Assembly (NCBI RefSeq): GCF_029227915.1 | Contig: NC_079880.1 | Coordinates: forward strand, 5,272,001 to 5,336,000 | DNA: 64,000 nt | Reading direction: 5' to 3' | Source of the DNA: Hydractinia symbiolongicarpus | Taxonomy: Eukaryota > Cnidaria > Hydrozoa > Anthoathecata > Hydractiniidae | Part shown: piece by piece, positions 37,961 to 51,365 of the stretch | Position numbering within the stretch: the stretch's first letter is position 1 | How the letters are laid out: every line of letters begins with the position of its first letter | Position numbers and translations under genes: made by a program | The notes under the pieces: generated by a model | Told to the model about the DNA's origin: nothing | Database searches by the model: none | Seen by the model: only the letters and a program-made list of their open reading frames with translations

Positions 37961-39992
37961 TTTCGTTTGCCGGCGATTAAGCTTCTTTCATTCAGCGTCT
38001 CATCAAAAATGAAAACATTTTTGAAAACTACAAGTCTCATGCGTTTTAGTGGTGAAAAAATAATTTAAAAAATCGTTCGGGAAATGAGTTTACTCCCTGG
38101 GTACTTTCTTTGTATACTTTTGACAATACGGGCCGAGTCCGGGATTTACGGGAAATCGCAGGTTTTCGTTTGCCGGCGATTAAACTTCTTTTATTCAGCG
38201 TCTCATCAAAAATGAAAACATTTTTAAAAACTAAAAGTCTCATGCGTTTTAGTGGTGAAAAACAAGATTAAAAAATCGTTCGGGAAATGAGTTTACTCCA
38301 TAGGTACTTTCTTTGTATACATTCGACTATACGGGCCAAGCCCGGGATTTACGGGAAATCGCGGGATTTCGTTTGCCGGCGATTAAACCTCTTTCATTAA
38401 GCGTCTCATCAAATATGAAAACATTTTTGAAAACTACAAGTCTCATGCGTTTTAGTGGTGAAAAAATAATTTAAAAAATCGTTCGGAAAATGAGTTTACT
38501 CCCTGGGTACTTTCTTTGTATACTTTGGACTATACGGGCCGAGTCCGGGATTTACGGGAAATCGCGGATTTTCGTTTGACTGCGAATAAACTTCTTTTAT
38601 TCAGCGTCTCATCAAAAATGAAAACATTTTTGAAAACTACAAGTCTCATGCGTTGTAGTGGTGAAAAAAATAATTTAAAAAATCGTTCGGAAAATGAGTT
38701 TACTCCCTGGGTACTTTCTTTGTATACTTTTGACTATACGGGCCGAGTCCGGGGTTTACGGGAAATGGCGGGTTTTCGTTTGCCGGCGATTAAACTTCTT
38801 TTATTCAGCGTCTCATCAAAAATGAAAACATTTTTAAAAACTACAAGTCTCATGCGTTGTAGTTGTGAAAAAATAATTTAAAAAATCGTTCGGAAAATGA
38901 GTTTACTCCCTGGGTAATTTCTTTGTATACTTTTGACTATACGGGCCGAGTCATGGGTTTACGGGAAATGGCGGGTTTTCGTTTGCCGGCGATTAAGCTT
39001 CTTTCATTCAGCGTCTCATCAAAAATGAAAACATTTTTGAAAACTACAAGTCTCATGCGTTTTAGTGGTGAAAAAATAATTTAAAAAATCGTTCGGGAAA
39101 TGAGTTTACTACCTGGGTACTTTCTTTGTATACTTTTGACAATACGGGCCGAGTCCGGGATTTACGGGAAATCGCAGGTTTTCGTTTGCCGGCGATTAAA
39201 CTTCTTTTATTCAGCGTCTCATCAAAAATTAAAACATTTTTAAAAACTAAAAGTCTCATGCGTTTTAGTGGTGAAAAACAAGATTAAAAAATCGTTCGGG
39301 AAATGAGTTTACTCCATAGGTACTTTCTTTGTATACATTCGACTATACGGGCCAAGCCCGGGATTTACGGGAAATCGCGGGATTTCGTTTGCCGGCGATT
39401 AAACCTCTTTCATTAAGCGTCTCATCAAATATGAAAACATTTTTGAAAACTACAAGTCTCATGCGTTTTAGTGGTGAAAAAATAATTTAAAAAATCGTTC
39501 GGAAAATGAGTTTACTCCCTGGGTACTTTCTTTGTATACTTTGGACTATACGGGCCGAGTCCGGGATTTACGGGAAATCGCGGATTCTCGTTTGAGTGCG
39601 AATAAACTTCTTTTATTCAGCGTCTCATCAAAAATGAAAACATTTTTGAAAACTACAAGTCTCATGCGTTGTAGTGGTGAAAAAAATAATTTAAAAAATC
39701 GTTCGGAAAATGAGTTTACTCCCTGGGTACTTTCTTTGTATACTTTTGACTATACGGGCCGAGTCCGGCGTTTACGGGAAATGGCGGGTTTTCGTTTGCC
39801 GGCGATTAAACTTCTTTTATTCAGCGTCTCATCAAAAATGAAAACATTTTTAAAAACTACAAGTCTCATGCGTTGTAGTTGTGAAAAAATAATTTAAAAA
39901 ATCGTTCGGAAAATGAGTTTACTCCCAGGGTAATTTCCTTGTATACTTTTGACTATACGGGCCGAGTCATGGGTTTACGCGAAATGGCGGGT
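37961..39992 (+). repeat. 1,016-bp tandem duplication inside C2
   Basis: This is the C2 counterpart of 28,742-30,773, with the same two-copy arrangement and the same differences between copies. Confidence 0.87.
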
Positions 39993-40463
39993 TTTCGTTT
40001 GCCGGCGATTTAACTTCTTTTTTTCAGCGTCTCATCAAAAATGAAAACATTTTTAAAAACTATAAGTCTCATGGGTTTTAGTGGTGAAATAATAATTTAA
40101 AAAATCGTTCGGGAAATGAGTTTACATCCCAGGTACTTTCTTTACTATACGGGCCGAGTCCGGGATTTACGGAAATCGCAGGTTTTCGTTTGCCGGCGAT
40201 TAAACTTCTTTTATTCAGCGTCTCATCAAAAATGAAAACATTTTTGAAAACTACAAGTCTCATGCGTTTTAGTGGTGAAAAAATAATTTAAAAAATCGTT
40301 CGGGAAATGAGTTTACTCCCTGGGTACTTTCTTTGTATACTTTTGACAATACGGGCCGAGTCCGGGATTTACGGGAAATCGCAGGTTTTCGTTTGCCGGC
40401 GATTTAACTTCTTTTTTTCAGCGTCTCATCAAAAAAGAAAACATTTTTAAAAACTACAAGTCT

Positions 40464-42875
40464 CATGCGTTGTAGTAGTGAAAAAATAATTTAAAAAATC
40501 GTTCGAAAAATGAGTTTACTCCCTGGGTAATTTCTTTGTATACTTTTGACTATACGGGCCGAGTCCGGGGTTTACGGGAAATGGCGGGTTTTCGTTTGCC
40601 GGCGATTAAACCTCTTTTATTCAGCGTCTCATCAAAAATGAAAACATTTTTAAAAACTACAAGTCTCATGGGCTTTAGTGGTGAAATAGTAATTTAAAAA
40701 ATCGTTCGGGAAATGAGTTTACACCCTGGGTACTTTCTTTGTATACTTTTGACTATACGGACCGAGTCCGGGATTTACGGGAAATGGCGGGTTTTCGTTT
40801 GCCGGCGATTTAACTTCTTTTTTTCAGCGTCTCATCAAAAATGAAAACATTTTTAAAAACTATAAGTCTCATGCGTTTTAGTGGTGAAAAAATAATTTAA
40901 AAAATCGTTCGGAAAATGAGTTTACTCCCTGGGTAATTTCTTTGTATACTTTTGACTATACGGGCCGAGTCAGGGGTTTACGGGAAATGGCGGGTTTTCG
41001 TTTGCCGGCGTTTAAACTTCTTTTATTCAGCGTCTCATCAAAAATGAAAACATTTTTAAAAACTACAAGTCTCATGGGCTTTAGTGGTGAAATAATAATT
41101 TAAAAAATCGTTCGGGAAATGAGTTTACACCCTGGGTACTTTCTTTGTATACATTCGACTATACGGGCCAAGCCCGGGATTTACGGGAAATCGCGGGTTT
41201 TCGTTTTCCGGCGATTAAACCTCTTTCATTAAACGTCTCATCAAAAATGAAAACATTTTTGAAAACTACAAGTCTCATGCGTTTTAGTGGTGAAATAATA
41301 ATTTAAAAAATCGTTCGGGAAATGAGTTTACATCCCAGGTACTTTCTTTACTATACGGGCCGAGTCCGGGATTTACGGAAATCGCAGGTTTTCGTTTGCC
41401 GGCGATTAAACTTCTTTTATTCAGCGTCTCATCAAAAATGAAAACATTTTTGAAAACTACAAGTCTCATGCGTTTTAGTGGTGAAAAAATAATTTAAAAA
41501 ATCGTTCGGGAAATGAGTTTACTCCCTGGGTACTTTCTTTGTATACTTTTGACAATACGGGCCGAGTCCGGGATTTACGGGAAATCGCAGGTTTTCGTTT
41601 GCCGGCGATTTAACTTCTTTTTTTCAGCGTCTCATCAAAAAAGAAAACATTTTTAAAAACTACAAGTCTCATGCGTTGTAGTAGTGAAAAAATAATTTAA
41701 AAAATCGTTCGAAAAATGAGTTTACTCCCTGGGTAATTTCTTTGTATACTTTTGACTATACGGGCCGAGTCCGGGGTTTACGGGAAATGGCGGGTTTTCG
41801 TTTGCCGGCGATTAAACCTCTTTTATTCAGCGTCTCATCAAAAATGAAAACATTTTTAAAAACTACAAGTCTCATGGGCTTTAGTGGTGAAATAGTAATT
41901 TAAAAAATCGTTCGGGAAAGGAGTTTACACCCTGGGTACTTTCTTTGTATACTTTTGACTATACGGACCGAGTCCGGGATTTACGGGAAATGGCGGGTTT
42001 TCGTTTGCCGGCGATTTAACTTCTTTTTTTCAGCGTCTCATCAAAAATGAAAACATTTTTAAAAACTATAAGTCTCATGCGTTTTAGTGGTGAAAAAATA
42101 ATTTAAAAAATCGTTCGGAAAATGAGTTTACTCCCTGGGTAATTTCTTTGTATACTTTTGACTATACGGGCCGAGTCAGGGGTTTACGGGAAATGGCGGG
42201 TTTTCGTTTGCCGGCGTTTAAACTTCTTTTATTCAGCGTCTCATCAAAAATGAAAACATTTTTAAAAACTACAAGTCTCATGGGCTTTAGTGGTGAAATA
42301 ATAATTTAAAAAATCGTTCGGGAAATGAGTTTACACCCTGGGTACTTTCTTTGTATACTTTTGACTATACGGACCGAGTCCGGGATTTACGGGAAATGGC
42401 GGGTTTTCGTTTGCCGGCGATTTAACTTCTTTTTTTCAGCGTCTCATCAAAAATGAAAACATTTTTAAAAACTATAAGTCTCATGGGTTTTAGTGGTGAA
42501 AAAATAATTTAAAAAATCGTTCGGGAAATGAGTTTACTCCCTGGGTACTTTCTTTGTATACTTTTGACCATACGGGCCAAGCCGAGATTTACGGGAAATC
42601 GCGGGTTTTCGTTTGCCGGCGATTAAACTTCTTTTATTCAGCGTTTCATCAAAAATGAAAACATTTTTAAAAACTACAAGTCTTATGCGTTTTAGTGGTG
42701 AAAAAATAATTTAAAAAATCGTTCAGGAAATGAGTTTACTCACAGGGTACTTTCTTTGTATACATTCGACTATACGGGCCACGCCCGGGATTTACGGGAA
42801 ATCGCGGGTTTTCGTTTTCCAGCGATTAAACCTCTTTCATTAAGCGTCTCATCAAAAATGAAAACATTTTTGAAA
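40464..42875 (+). repeat. Amplified sub-block in C2 (two copies, 1,206 bp)
   Basis: The marker catgcgttgtagtagtg occurs at 40,464 and 41,670, exactly 1,206 bp apart. The duplicated unit includes the short monomers near 40,137 and 41,345. The cattcgac / ttttccggcg / aaacgtctcatc monomer that bridges the two copies is absent from the equivalent place in C3. Confidence 0.85.
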
Positions 42876-45800
42876 ACTACAAGTCTCATGCATTTTAGTG
42901 GTGAAAAAATAATTCAAAAAATCGTTCGGGAAATAAGTTTACTCCCTGGGTACTTTCTTTGTATACATTCGACTATACGGGCCAAGCCCCGGATTTACGG
43001 GAAAACGCGGGATTTCGTTTGCCGGCGATTAAACTTCTTTCATTAAGCGTCTCATCAAAAATGAAAACATTTTTGAAAACTACAAGTCTCATGCGTTTAG
43101 TGGTAAAAAAATAATATAAAAAATCGTTCGGGAAATGAGTTTACTCCCTGGGTACTTTCTTTGTATACTTTTGACTATACGGGTCGAGTCCGGGGTTTAC
43201 GGGAAATGGCGGGTTTTCGTTTGCCGGCGATTAAACTTCTTTTATTCAGCGTCTCATCAAAAATGAAAACATTTTTGAAAACTACAAGTCTTATGCGTTT
43301 TAGTGGTGAAAAAATAATTTAAAAAATCGTTCAGGAAATAAGTTTACTCACAGGGTACTTTCTTTGTATACATTCGACTATACGGGCCAAGCCCGGGATT
43401 TACGGGAAATCGCGGGTTTTCGTTTTCCGGCGATTAAACCTCTTTCATTAAACGTCTCATCAAAAATGAAAACATTTTTGAAAACTACAGGTCTCATGCG
43501 TTTTAGTGGTGAAGAAAAAATTTAAAAAATCGTTAGGGAAATGAGTTTACTCCCTGGGTACTTTCTTTGTATACTTTTGACTATACGGGTCGAGTCCGGG
43601 GTTTACGGGAAATGGCGGGTTTTCGTTTGCCGGCGATTAAACTTCTTTTATTCAGCGTCTCATCAAAAATGAAAACATTTTTAAAAACTACAAGTCTTAT
43701 ACGTTTTAGTGGTGAAAAAATAATTTAAAAAATCGTTCAGGAAATAAGTTTACTCACAAGGTACTTTCTTTGTATACATTCGACTATACGAGCCAAGCCC
43801 GGGATTTACGGGAAATCGCGGGTTTTCGTTTTCCGGCGATTAAACCTCTTTCATTAAACGTCTCATCAAAAATGAAAACATTTTTGAAAACTACAGGTCT
43901 CATGCGTTTTAGTGGTGAAGAAAAAAATTAAAAAATCGTTCGGGAAATGAGTTTACTCCCTGGGTACTTTCTTTGTATACTTTTGACAATACGGGCCGAG
44001 TCCGGGATTTACGGGAAATCGCAGGTTTTCGTTTGCCGGCGATTAAACCTCTTTTATTCAGCGTCTCATCAAAAATGAAAACATTTTTAAAAACTACAAG
44101 TCTCATGGGCTTTAGTGGTGAAATAATAATTTAAAAAATCGTTCTGGAAATGAGTTTACACCCTGGGTACTTTCTTTGTATACTTTTGACTATACGGACC
44201 GAGTCCGGGATTTACGGGAAATGGCGGGTTTTCGTTTGCCGGCGATTTAACTTCTTTTTTCAGCGTCTCATCAAAAATGAAAACATTTTCAAAAACTATA
44301 AGTCTCATGCGTTTTAGTGGTGAAAAAATAATTTAAAAAATCGTTCAAAAAATGAGTTTACTCCCTGGGTAATTTCTTTGTATACTTTTGACTATACGGG
44401 CCGAGTCAGGGGTTTACGGGAAATGGCGGGTTTTCGTTTGCCGGCGTTTAAACTTCTTTTATTCAGCGTCTCATCAAAAATGAAAACATTTTTAAAAACT
44501 ACAAGTCTCATGGGCTTTAGTGGTGAAATAATAATTTAAAAAATCGTTCGGGAAATGAGTTTACACCCTGGGTACTTTTTTTGTATACTTTTGACTATAC
44601 GGACCGAGTCCGGGATTTACGGGAAATGGCGGGTTTTCGTTTGCCGGCGATTTAACTTCTTTTTTTCAGCGTCTCATCAAAAATGAAAACATTTTTAAAA
44701 ACTATAAGTCTCATGGGTTTTAGTGGTGAAAAAATAATTTAAAAAATCGTTCGGGAAATGAGTTTACTCCCTGGGTACTTTCTTTGTATACTTTTGACCA
44801 TACGGGCCAAGCCGAGATTTACGGGAAATCGCGGGTTTTCGTTTGCCGGCGATTAAACTTCTTTTATTCAGCGTTTCATCAAAAATGAAAACATTTTTAA
44901 AAACTACAAGTCTTATGCGTTTTAGTGGTGAAAAAATAATTTAAAAAATCGTTCAGAAAATGAGTTTACTCACAGGGTACTTTCTTTGTATACATTCGAC
45001 TATACGGGCCACGCCCGGGATTTACGGGAAATCGCGGGTTTTCGTTTTCCGGCGATTAAACCTCTTTCATTAAGCGTCTCATCAAAAATGAAAACATTTT
45101 TGAAAACTACAAGTCTCATGCATTTTAGTGGTGAAAAAATAATTCAAAAAATCGTTCGGGAAATAAGTTTACTCCCTGGGTACTTTCTTTGTATACATTC
45201 GACTATACGGGCCAAGCCCCGGATTTACGGGAAAACGCGGGATTTCGTTTGCCGGCGATTAAACTTCTTTCATTAAGCGTCTCATCAAAAATGAAAACAT
45301 TTTTGAAAACTACAAGTCTCATGCGTTTAGTGGTAAAAAAATAATATAAAAAATCGTTCGGGAAATGAGTTTACTCCCTGGGTACTTTCTTTGTATACTT
45401 TTGACTATACGGGTCGAGTCCGGGGTTTACGGGAAATGGCGGGTTTTCGTTTGCCGGCGATTAAACTTCTTTTATTCAGCGTCTCATCAAAAATGAAAAC
45501 ATTTTTAAAAACTACAAGTCTTATGCGTTTTAGTGGTGAAAAAATAATTTAAAAAATCGTTCAGGAAAAAGTTTACTCACAGGGTACTTTCTTTGTATAC
45601 ATTCGACTATACGGGCCAAGCCCGGGATTTACGGGAAATCGCGGGTTTTCGTTTTCCGGCGATTAAACCTCTTTCATTAAACGTCTCATCAAAAATGAAA
45701 ACATTTTTGAAAACTACAGGTCTCATGCGTTTTAGTGGTGAAGAAAAAATTTAAAAAATCGTTCGGGAAATGAGTTTACTCCCTGGGTACTTTCTTTGTA

Positions 45801-46155
45801 TACTTTTGACTATACGGGTCGATTCCGGGGTTTACGGGAAATGGCGGGTTTTCGTTTGCCGGCGATTAAACTTCTTTTATTCAGCGTCTCATCAAAAATG
45901 AAAACATTTTTAAAAACTACAAGTCTTATGCGTTTTAGTGGTGAAAAAATAATTTAAAAAATCGTTCAGGAAATAAGTTTACTCACAGGGTACTTTCTTT
46001 GTATACATTCGACTATACGAGCCAAGCCCGGGATTTACGGGAAATCGCGGGTTTTCGTTTTCCGGCGATTAAACCTCTTTCATTAAACGTCTCATCAAAA
46101 ATGAAAACATTTTTGAAAACTACAGGTCTCATGCGTTTTAGTGGTGAAGAAAAAA
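42170..46155 (+). repeat. 2,230-bp eleven-monomer tandem duplication in C2
   Basis: Two copies, about 42,170-43,925 and 44,400-46,155, share at +2,230 bp the marks gaccatacgggccaagccgag, gccacgcccggg (42,776 and 45,006), catgcattttag, the gcgtttagtggtaaaaaaat monomer, gttcaggaaata and cgagccaagccc. Differences include gttagggaaat in copy 1 only and caggaaaaagttt (one base shorter) in copy 2 only. Similarity extends more weakly to the left. C1 stops inside copy 1 (34.5-36.5 kb) and so shows only one. Confidence 0.83.
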
Positions 46156-46977
46156 TTTAAAAAATCGTTCGGGAAATGAGTTTACTCCCTGGGTACTTTC
46201 TTTGTATACATTCGACTATACGGGCCAAACCCCGGATTTACGGGAAAACGCGGGATTTCGTTTGCCGGCGATTAAACCTCTTTCATTAAGCGTCTCATCA
46301 AAAATGAAGACATTTTTAAAAACTACAAGTCTCATGCGTTTTAGTGGTGAAAAAATAATTTAAAAAATCGTTCGGGAAATGAGTTTACTCCCTGGGTACT
46401 TTCTTTGTATACTTTTGACTATACGGGTCGAGTCCGGGGTTTACGGGAAATGGCGGGTTTTCGTTTGCCGGCGATTAAACTTCTTTTATTCAGCGTCTCA
46501 TCAAAAATGAAAACATTTTTAAAAACTACAAGTCTTATGCGTTTTAGTGGTGAAAAAATAATTTAAAAAATCGTTCAGGAAATAAGTTTACTCACAGGGT
46601 ACTTTCTTTGTATACATTCGACTATACGAGCGAAGCCCGGGATTTACGGGAAATCGCGGGTTTTCGTTTTCCGGCGATTAAACCTCTTTCATTAAACGTC
46701 TCATCAAAAATGAAAACATTTTTGAAAACTACAGGTCTCATGCGTTTTAGTGGTGAAGAAAAAATTTAAAAAATCGTTCGGGAAATGAGTTTACTCCCTG
46801 GGTACTTTCTTTGTATACATTCGACTATACTTGCCAAGCCCCGGATTTACGGGAAAACGCGGGATTTCGTTTGCCGGCGATTAAACCTCTTTCATTAAGC
46901 GTCTCATCAAAAATAAAGACATTTTTGAAAACTACAAGTCTCATGCGTTTTAGTGGTGAAAAAATAATTTAAAAAAT
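45760..46977 (+). repeat. 609-bp three-monomer duplication (diverged)
   Basis: A trimer recurs at +609 bp: cttatgcg at 45,925 and 46,534, cgagccaag / cgagcgaag at 46,017 and 46,626, and gaagaaaaaattt at 46,146 and 46,755. Several substitutions separate the copies (ccaaacccc against ttgccaagcccc), so it is older than the C triplication. It is repeated in C3 near 55,456-56,673. Confidence 0.7.
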
Positions 46978-48651
46978 CCTTCGGGAAATGAGTTTACTCC
47001 CTGGGTACTTTCTTTGTATACTTTTGACTATACGGGCCGAGTCCGGGATTTACGGGAAATCGCGGATCTTCGTTTGCCGGCGATTAATCTTCTTTTATTC
47101 AGCGTCCCATCAAATATGAAAATATTTTTGAAAACTACAAGTCTCATGCGTTTAGTGGTAAAAAAATAAGATAAAAAATCGTTCGGGAAATGAGTTTACT
47201 CCCTGGGTACTTTCTCTGTATACTTTTGACTATACGGGTCGAGTCCGGGGTTTACGGGAAATGGCGGGTTTTCGTTTGCCGGCGATTAAATTTCTTTTAT
47301 TCAGCGTCTCATCAAAAATGAAAACATTTTTGAAAACTACAAGTCTCATGCGTTTTAGTGGTGAAAAGATAATTTAAAAAATCGTTTTGGAAATGAGTTT
47401 ACTCACAGGGTACTTTCTTTATAAACATTCGACTATACGGGTCGAGTCCGGGGTTTACGGGAAATGGCGGGTTTTCGTTTGCCGGCGATTAAATTTCTTT
47501 TATTCAGCGTCTCATCAAAAATAAAAACATTTTTGAAAACTACAAGTCTCATGCGTTTTAGTGGTGAAAAGATAATTTAAAAAATCGTTTTGGAAATGAG
47601 TTTACTCACAGGGTACTTTCTTTATAAACATTCGACTATACGGGCCAAGCCCGGGATTTACGGGAAATCGCGGGTTTTCGTTTACTGGCGATTAAACCAC
47701 TTTCATTAAGCGTCTCATGAAAAATGAAAACATTTTTAAAAACTACAAGTCTCATGAGCTTTAGTGGTGAAATAATAATTTAAAAAATCGTTTGGGAAAT
47801 GAGTTTACTCCCTGGGTACTTTCCTTGTATATTTTTGACTATGCGGGCCGAGTCCGGGGTTTACGGGAAATGGCGGGTTTTCGTTTGCCGGCGATTAAAC
47901 TTCTTTTATACAGCGTCTCATCAAAAATGAAAACATTTTTGAAAACTACAGGTCTCATGCGTTTTAGTGGTGAAGAAAAAATTTAAAAAATCGTTCGGGA
48001 AATGAGTTTACTCCCTGGGTACTTTCTTTGTATACATTCGACTATACGGGCCAAGCCCCGGATTTACGGGAAAACGCGGGATTTCGTTTGCCGGCGATTA
48101 AACCTCTTTAATTAAGCGTCTCATCAAAAATGAAGACATTTTTGAAAACTACAAGTCTCATGCGTTTTAGTGGTGAAAAAATAATTTAAAAAATCGTTCG
48201 GGAAATGAGTTTACTCCCTGGGTACTTTCTTTGTATACTTTTGACTATACGGGCCGAGTCTGGGATTTACGGGAAATCGCGGATCTTCGTTTGCCGGCGA
48301 TTAATCTTCTTTTATTCAGCGTCCCATCAAATATGAAAATATTTTTGAAAACTACAAGTCTCATGCGTTTAGTGGTAAAAAAATAAGATAAAAAATCGTT
48401 CGGGAAATGAGTTTACTCCCTGGGTACTTTCTCTGTATACTTTTGACTATACGGGTGGAGTCCGGGGTTTACGGGAAATGGCGGGTTTTCGTTTGCCGGC
48501 GATTAAATTTCTTTTATTCAGCGTCTCATCAAAAATAAAAACATTTTTGAAAACTACAAGTCTCATGCGTTTTAGTGGTGAAAAAATAATTTAAAAAATC
48601 GTTCGGGAAATGAGTTTACTCCCTGGGTACTTTCTTTGTATACTTTTAATT

Positions 48652-48664
48652 AAACAGGTTTTCG
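48652..48664 (+). other. 30-bp deletion junction, C3
   Basis: This is the identical junction to 28,537. It marks the left part of C3, immediately downstream of the C2/C3 crossover. Confidence 0.88.
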
Positions 48665-48862
48665 TTTGCCGGCGATTAAACTTCTTTTATTCAGCGTCTC
48701 ATCAAAAATGAAAACATTTTTAAAAACTACAAGTCTCATGGGCTTTAGTGGTGAAATAATAATTTAAAAAATCGTTTGGGAAATGAGTTTACCCCCTGGG
48801 TACTTTCTTTGTATACTTTTGACTATACGGGCCGAGTCCGGGATTTACGGGAAATCGGAGGT

Positions 48863-50894
48863 TTTCGTTTGCCGGCGATTAAGCTTCTTTCATTCAGCGT
48901 CTCATCAAAAATGAAAACATTTTTGAAAACTACAAGTCTCATGCGTTTTAGTGGTGAAAAAATAATTTAAAAAATCGTTCGGGAAATGAGTTTACTCCCT
49001 GGGTACTTTCTTTGTATACTTTTGACAATACGGGCCGAGTCCGGGATTTACGGGAAATCGCAGGTTTTCGTTTGCCGGCGATTAAACTTCTTTTATTCAG
49101 CGTCTCATCAAAAATGAAAACATTTTTAAAAACTAAAAGTCTCATGCGTTTTAGTGGTGAAAAACAAGATTAAAAAATCGTTCGGGAAATGAGTTTACTC
49201 CATAGGTACTTTCTTTGTATACATTCGACTATACGGGCCAAGCCCGGGATTTACGGGAAATCGCGGGATTTCGTTTGCCGGCGATTAAACCTCTTTCATT
49301 AAGCGTCTCATCAAATATGAAAACATTTTTGAAAACTACAAGTCTCATGCGTTTTAGTGGTGAAAAAATAATTTAAAAAATCGTTCGGAAAATGAGTTTA
49401 CTCCCTGGGTACTTTCTTTGTATACTTTGGACTATACGGGCCGAGTCCGGGATTTACGGGAAATCGCGGATTTTCGTTTGACTGCGAATAAACTTCTTTT
49501 ATTCAGCGTCTCATCAAAAATGAAAACATTTTTGAAAACTACAAGTCTCATGCGTTGTAGTGGTGAAAAAAATAATTTAAAAAATCGTTCGGAAAATGAG
49601 TTTACTCCCTGGGTACTTTCTTTGTATACTTTTGACTATACGGGCCGAGTCCGGGGTTTACGGGAAATGGCGGGTTTTCGTTTGCCGGCGATTAAACTTC
49701 TTTTATTCAGCGTCTCATCAAAAATGAAAACATTTTTAAAAACTACAAGTCTCATGCGTTGTAGTTGTGAAAAAATAATTTAAAAAATCGTTCGGAAAAT
49801 GAGTTTACTCCCTGGGTAATTTCTTTGTATACTTTTGACTATACGGGCCGAGTCATGGGTTTACGGGAAATGGCGGGTTTTCGTTTGCCGGCGATTAAGC
49901 TTCTTTCATTCAGCGTCTCATCAAAAATGAAAACATTTTTGAAAACTACAAGTCTCATGCGTTTTAGTGGTGAAAAAATAATTTAAAAAATCGTTCGGGA
50001 AATGAGTTTACTCCCTGGGTACTTTCTTTGTATACTTTTGACAATACGGGCCGAGTCCGGGATTTACGGGAAATCGCAGGTTTTCGTTTGCCGGCGATTA
50101 AACTTCTTTTATTCAGCGTCTCATCAAAAATTAAAACATTTTTAAAAACTAAAAGTCTCATGCGTTTTAGTGGTGAAAAACAAGATTAAAAAATCGTTCG
50201 GGAAATGAGTTTACTCCATAGGTACTTTCTTTGTATACATTCGACTATACGGGCCAAGCCCGGGATTTACGGGAAATCGCGGGATTTCGTTTGCCGGCGA
50301 TTAAACCTCTTTCATTAAGCGTCTCATCAAATATGAAAACATTTTTGAAAACTACAAGTCTCATGCGTTTTAGTGGTGAAAAAATAATTTAAAAAATCGT
50401 TCGGAAAATGAGTTTACTCCCTGGGTACTTTCTTTGTATACTTTGGACTATACGGGCCGAGTCCGGGATTTACGGGAAATCGCGGATTCTCGTTTGAGTG
50501 CGAATAAACTTCTTTTATTCAGCGTCTCATCAAAAATGAAAACATTTTTGAAAACTACAAGTCTCATGCGTTGTAGTGGTGAAAAAAATAATTTAAAAAA
50601 TCGTTCGGAAAATGAGTTTACTCCCTGGGTACTTTCTTTGTATACTTTTGACTATACGGGCCGAGTCCGGCGTTTACGGGAAATGGCGGGTTTTCGTTTG
50701 CCGGCGATTAAACTTCTTTTATTCAGCGTCTCATCAAAAATGAAAACATTTTTAAAAACTACAAGTCTCATGCGTTGTAGTTGTGAAAAAATAATTTAAA
50801 AAATCGTTCGGAAAATGAGTTTACTCCCAGGGTAATTTCCTTGTATACTTTTGACTATACGGGCCGAGTCATGGGTTTACGCGAAATGGCGGGT
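48863..50894 (+). repeat. 1,016-bp tandem duplication inside C3
   Basis: This is the C3 counterpart of 28,742-30,773, with the same two-copy arrangement and the same differences between copies. Confidence 0.87.
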
Positions 50895-51365
50895 TTTCGT
50901 TTGCCGGCGATTTAACTTCTTTTTTTCAGCGTCTCATCAAAAATGAAAACATTTTTAAAAACTATAAGTCTCATGGGTTTTAGTGGTGAAATAATAATTT
51001 AAAAAATCGTTCGGGAAATGAGTTTACATCCCAGGTACTTTCTTTACTATACGGGCCGAGTCCGGGATTTACGGAAATCGCAGGTTTTCGTTTGCCGGCG
51101 ATTAAACTTCTTTTATTCAGCGTCTCATCAAAAATGAAAACATTTTTGAAAACTACAAGTCTCATGCGTTTTAGTGGTGAAAAAATAATTTAAAAAATCG
51201 TTCGGGAAATGAGTTTACTCCCTGGGTACTTTCTTTGTATACTTTTGACAATACGGGCCGAGTCCGGGATTTACGGGAAATCGCAGGTTTTCGTTTGCCG
51301 GCGATTTAACTTCTTTTTTTCAGCGTCTCATCAAAAAAGAAAACATTTTTAAAAACTACAAGTCT

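Larger units (their letters stand above)
36974..48560 (+). repeat. Giant tandem triplication, copy C2 (~11.6 kb)
   Basis: C2 begins like C1 (offset 9,219 bp) and continues about 4.1 kb beyond the point where C1 ends. It matches C3 at an offset of 10,902 bp before its internal 1,206-bp duplication and 9,696 bp after it. Private substitutions seen include actacctggg near 39,110 and gggaaaggag near 41,920. The C2/C3 crossover lies in 48,538-48,584. Confidence 0.9.
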
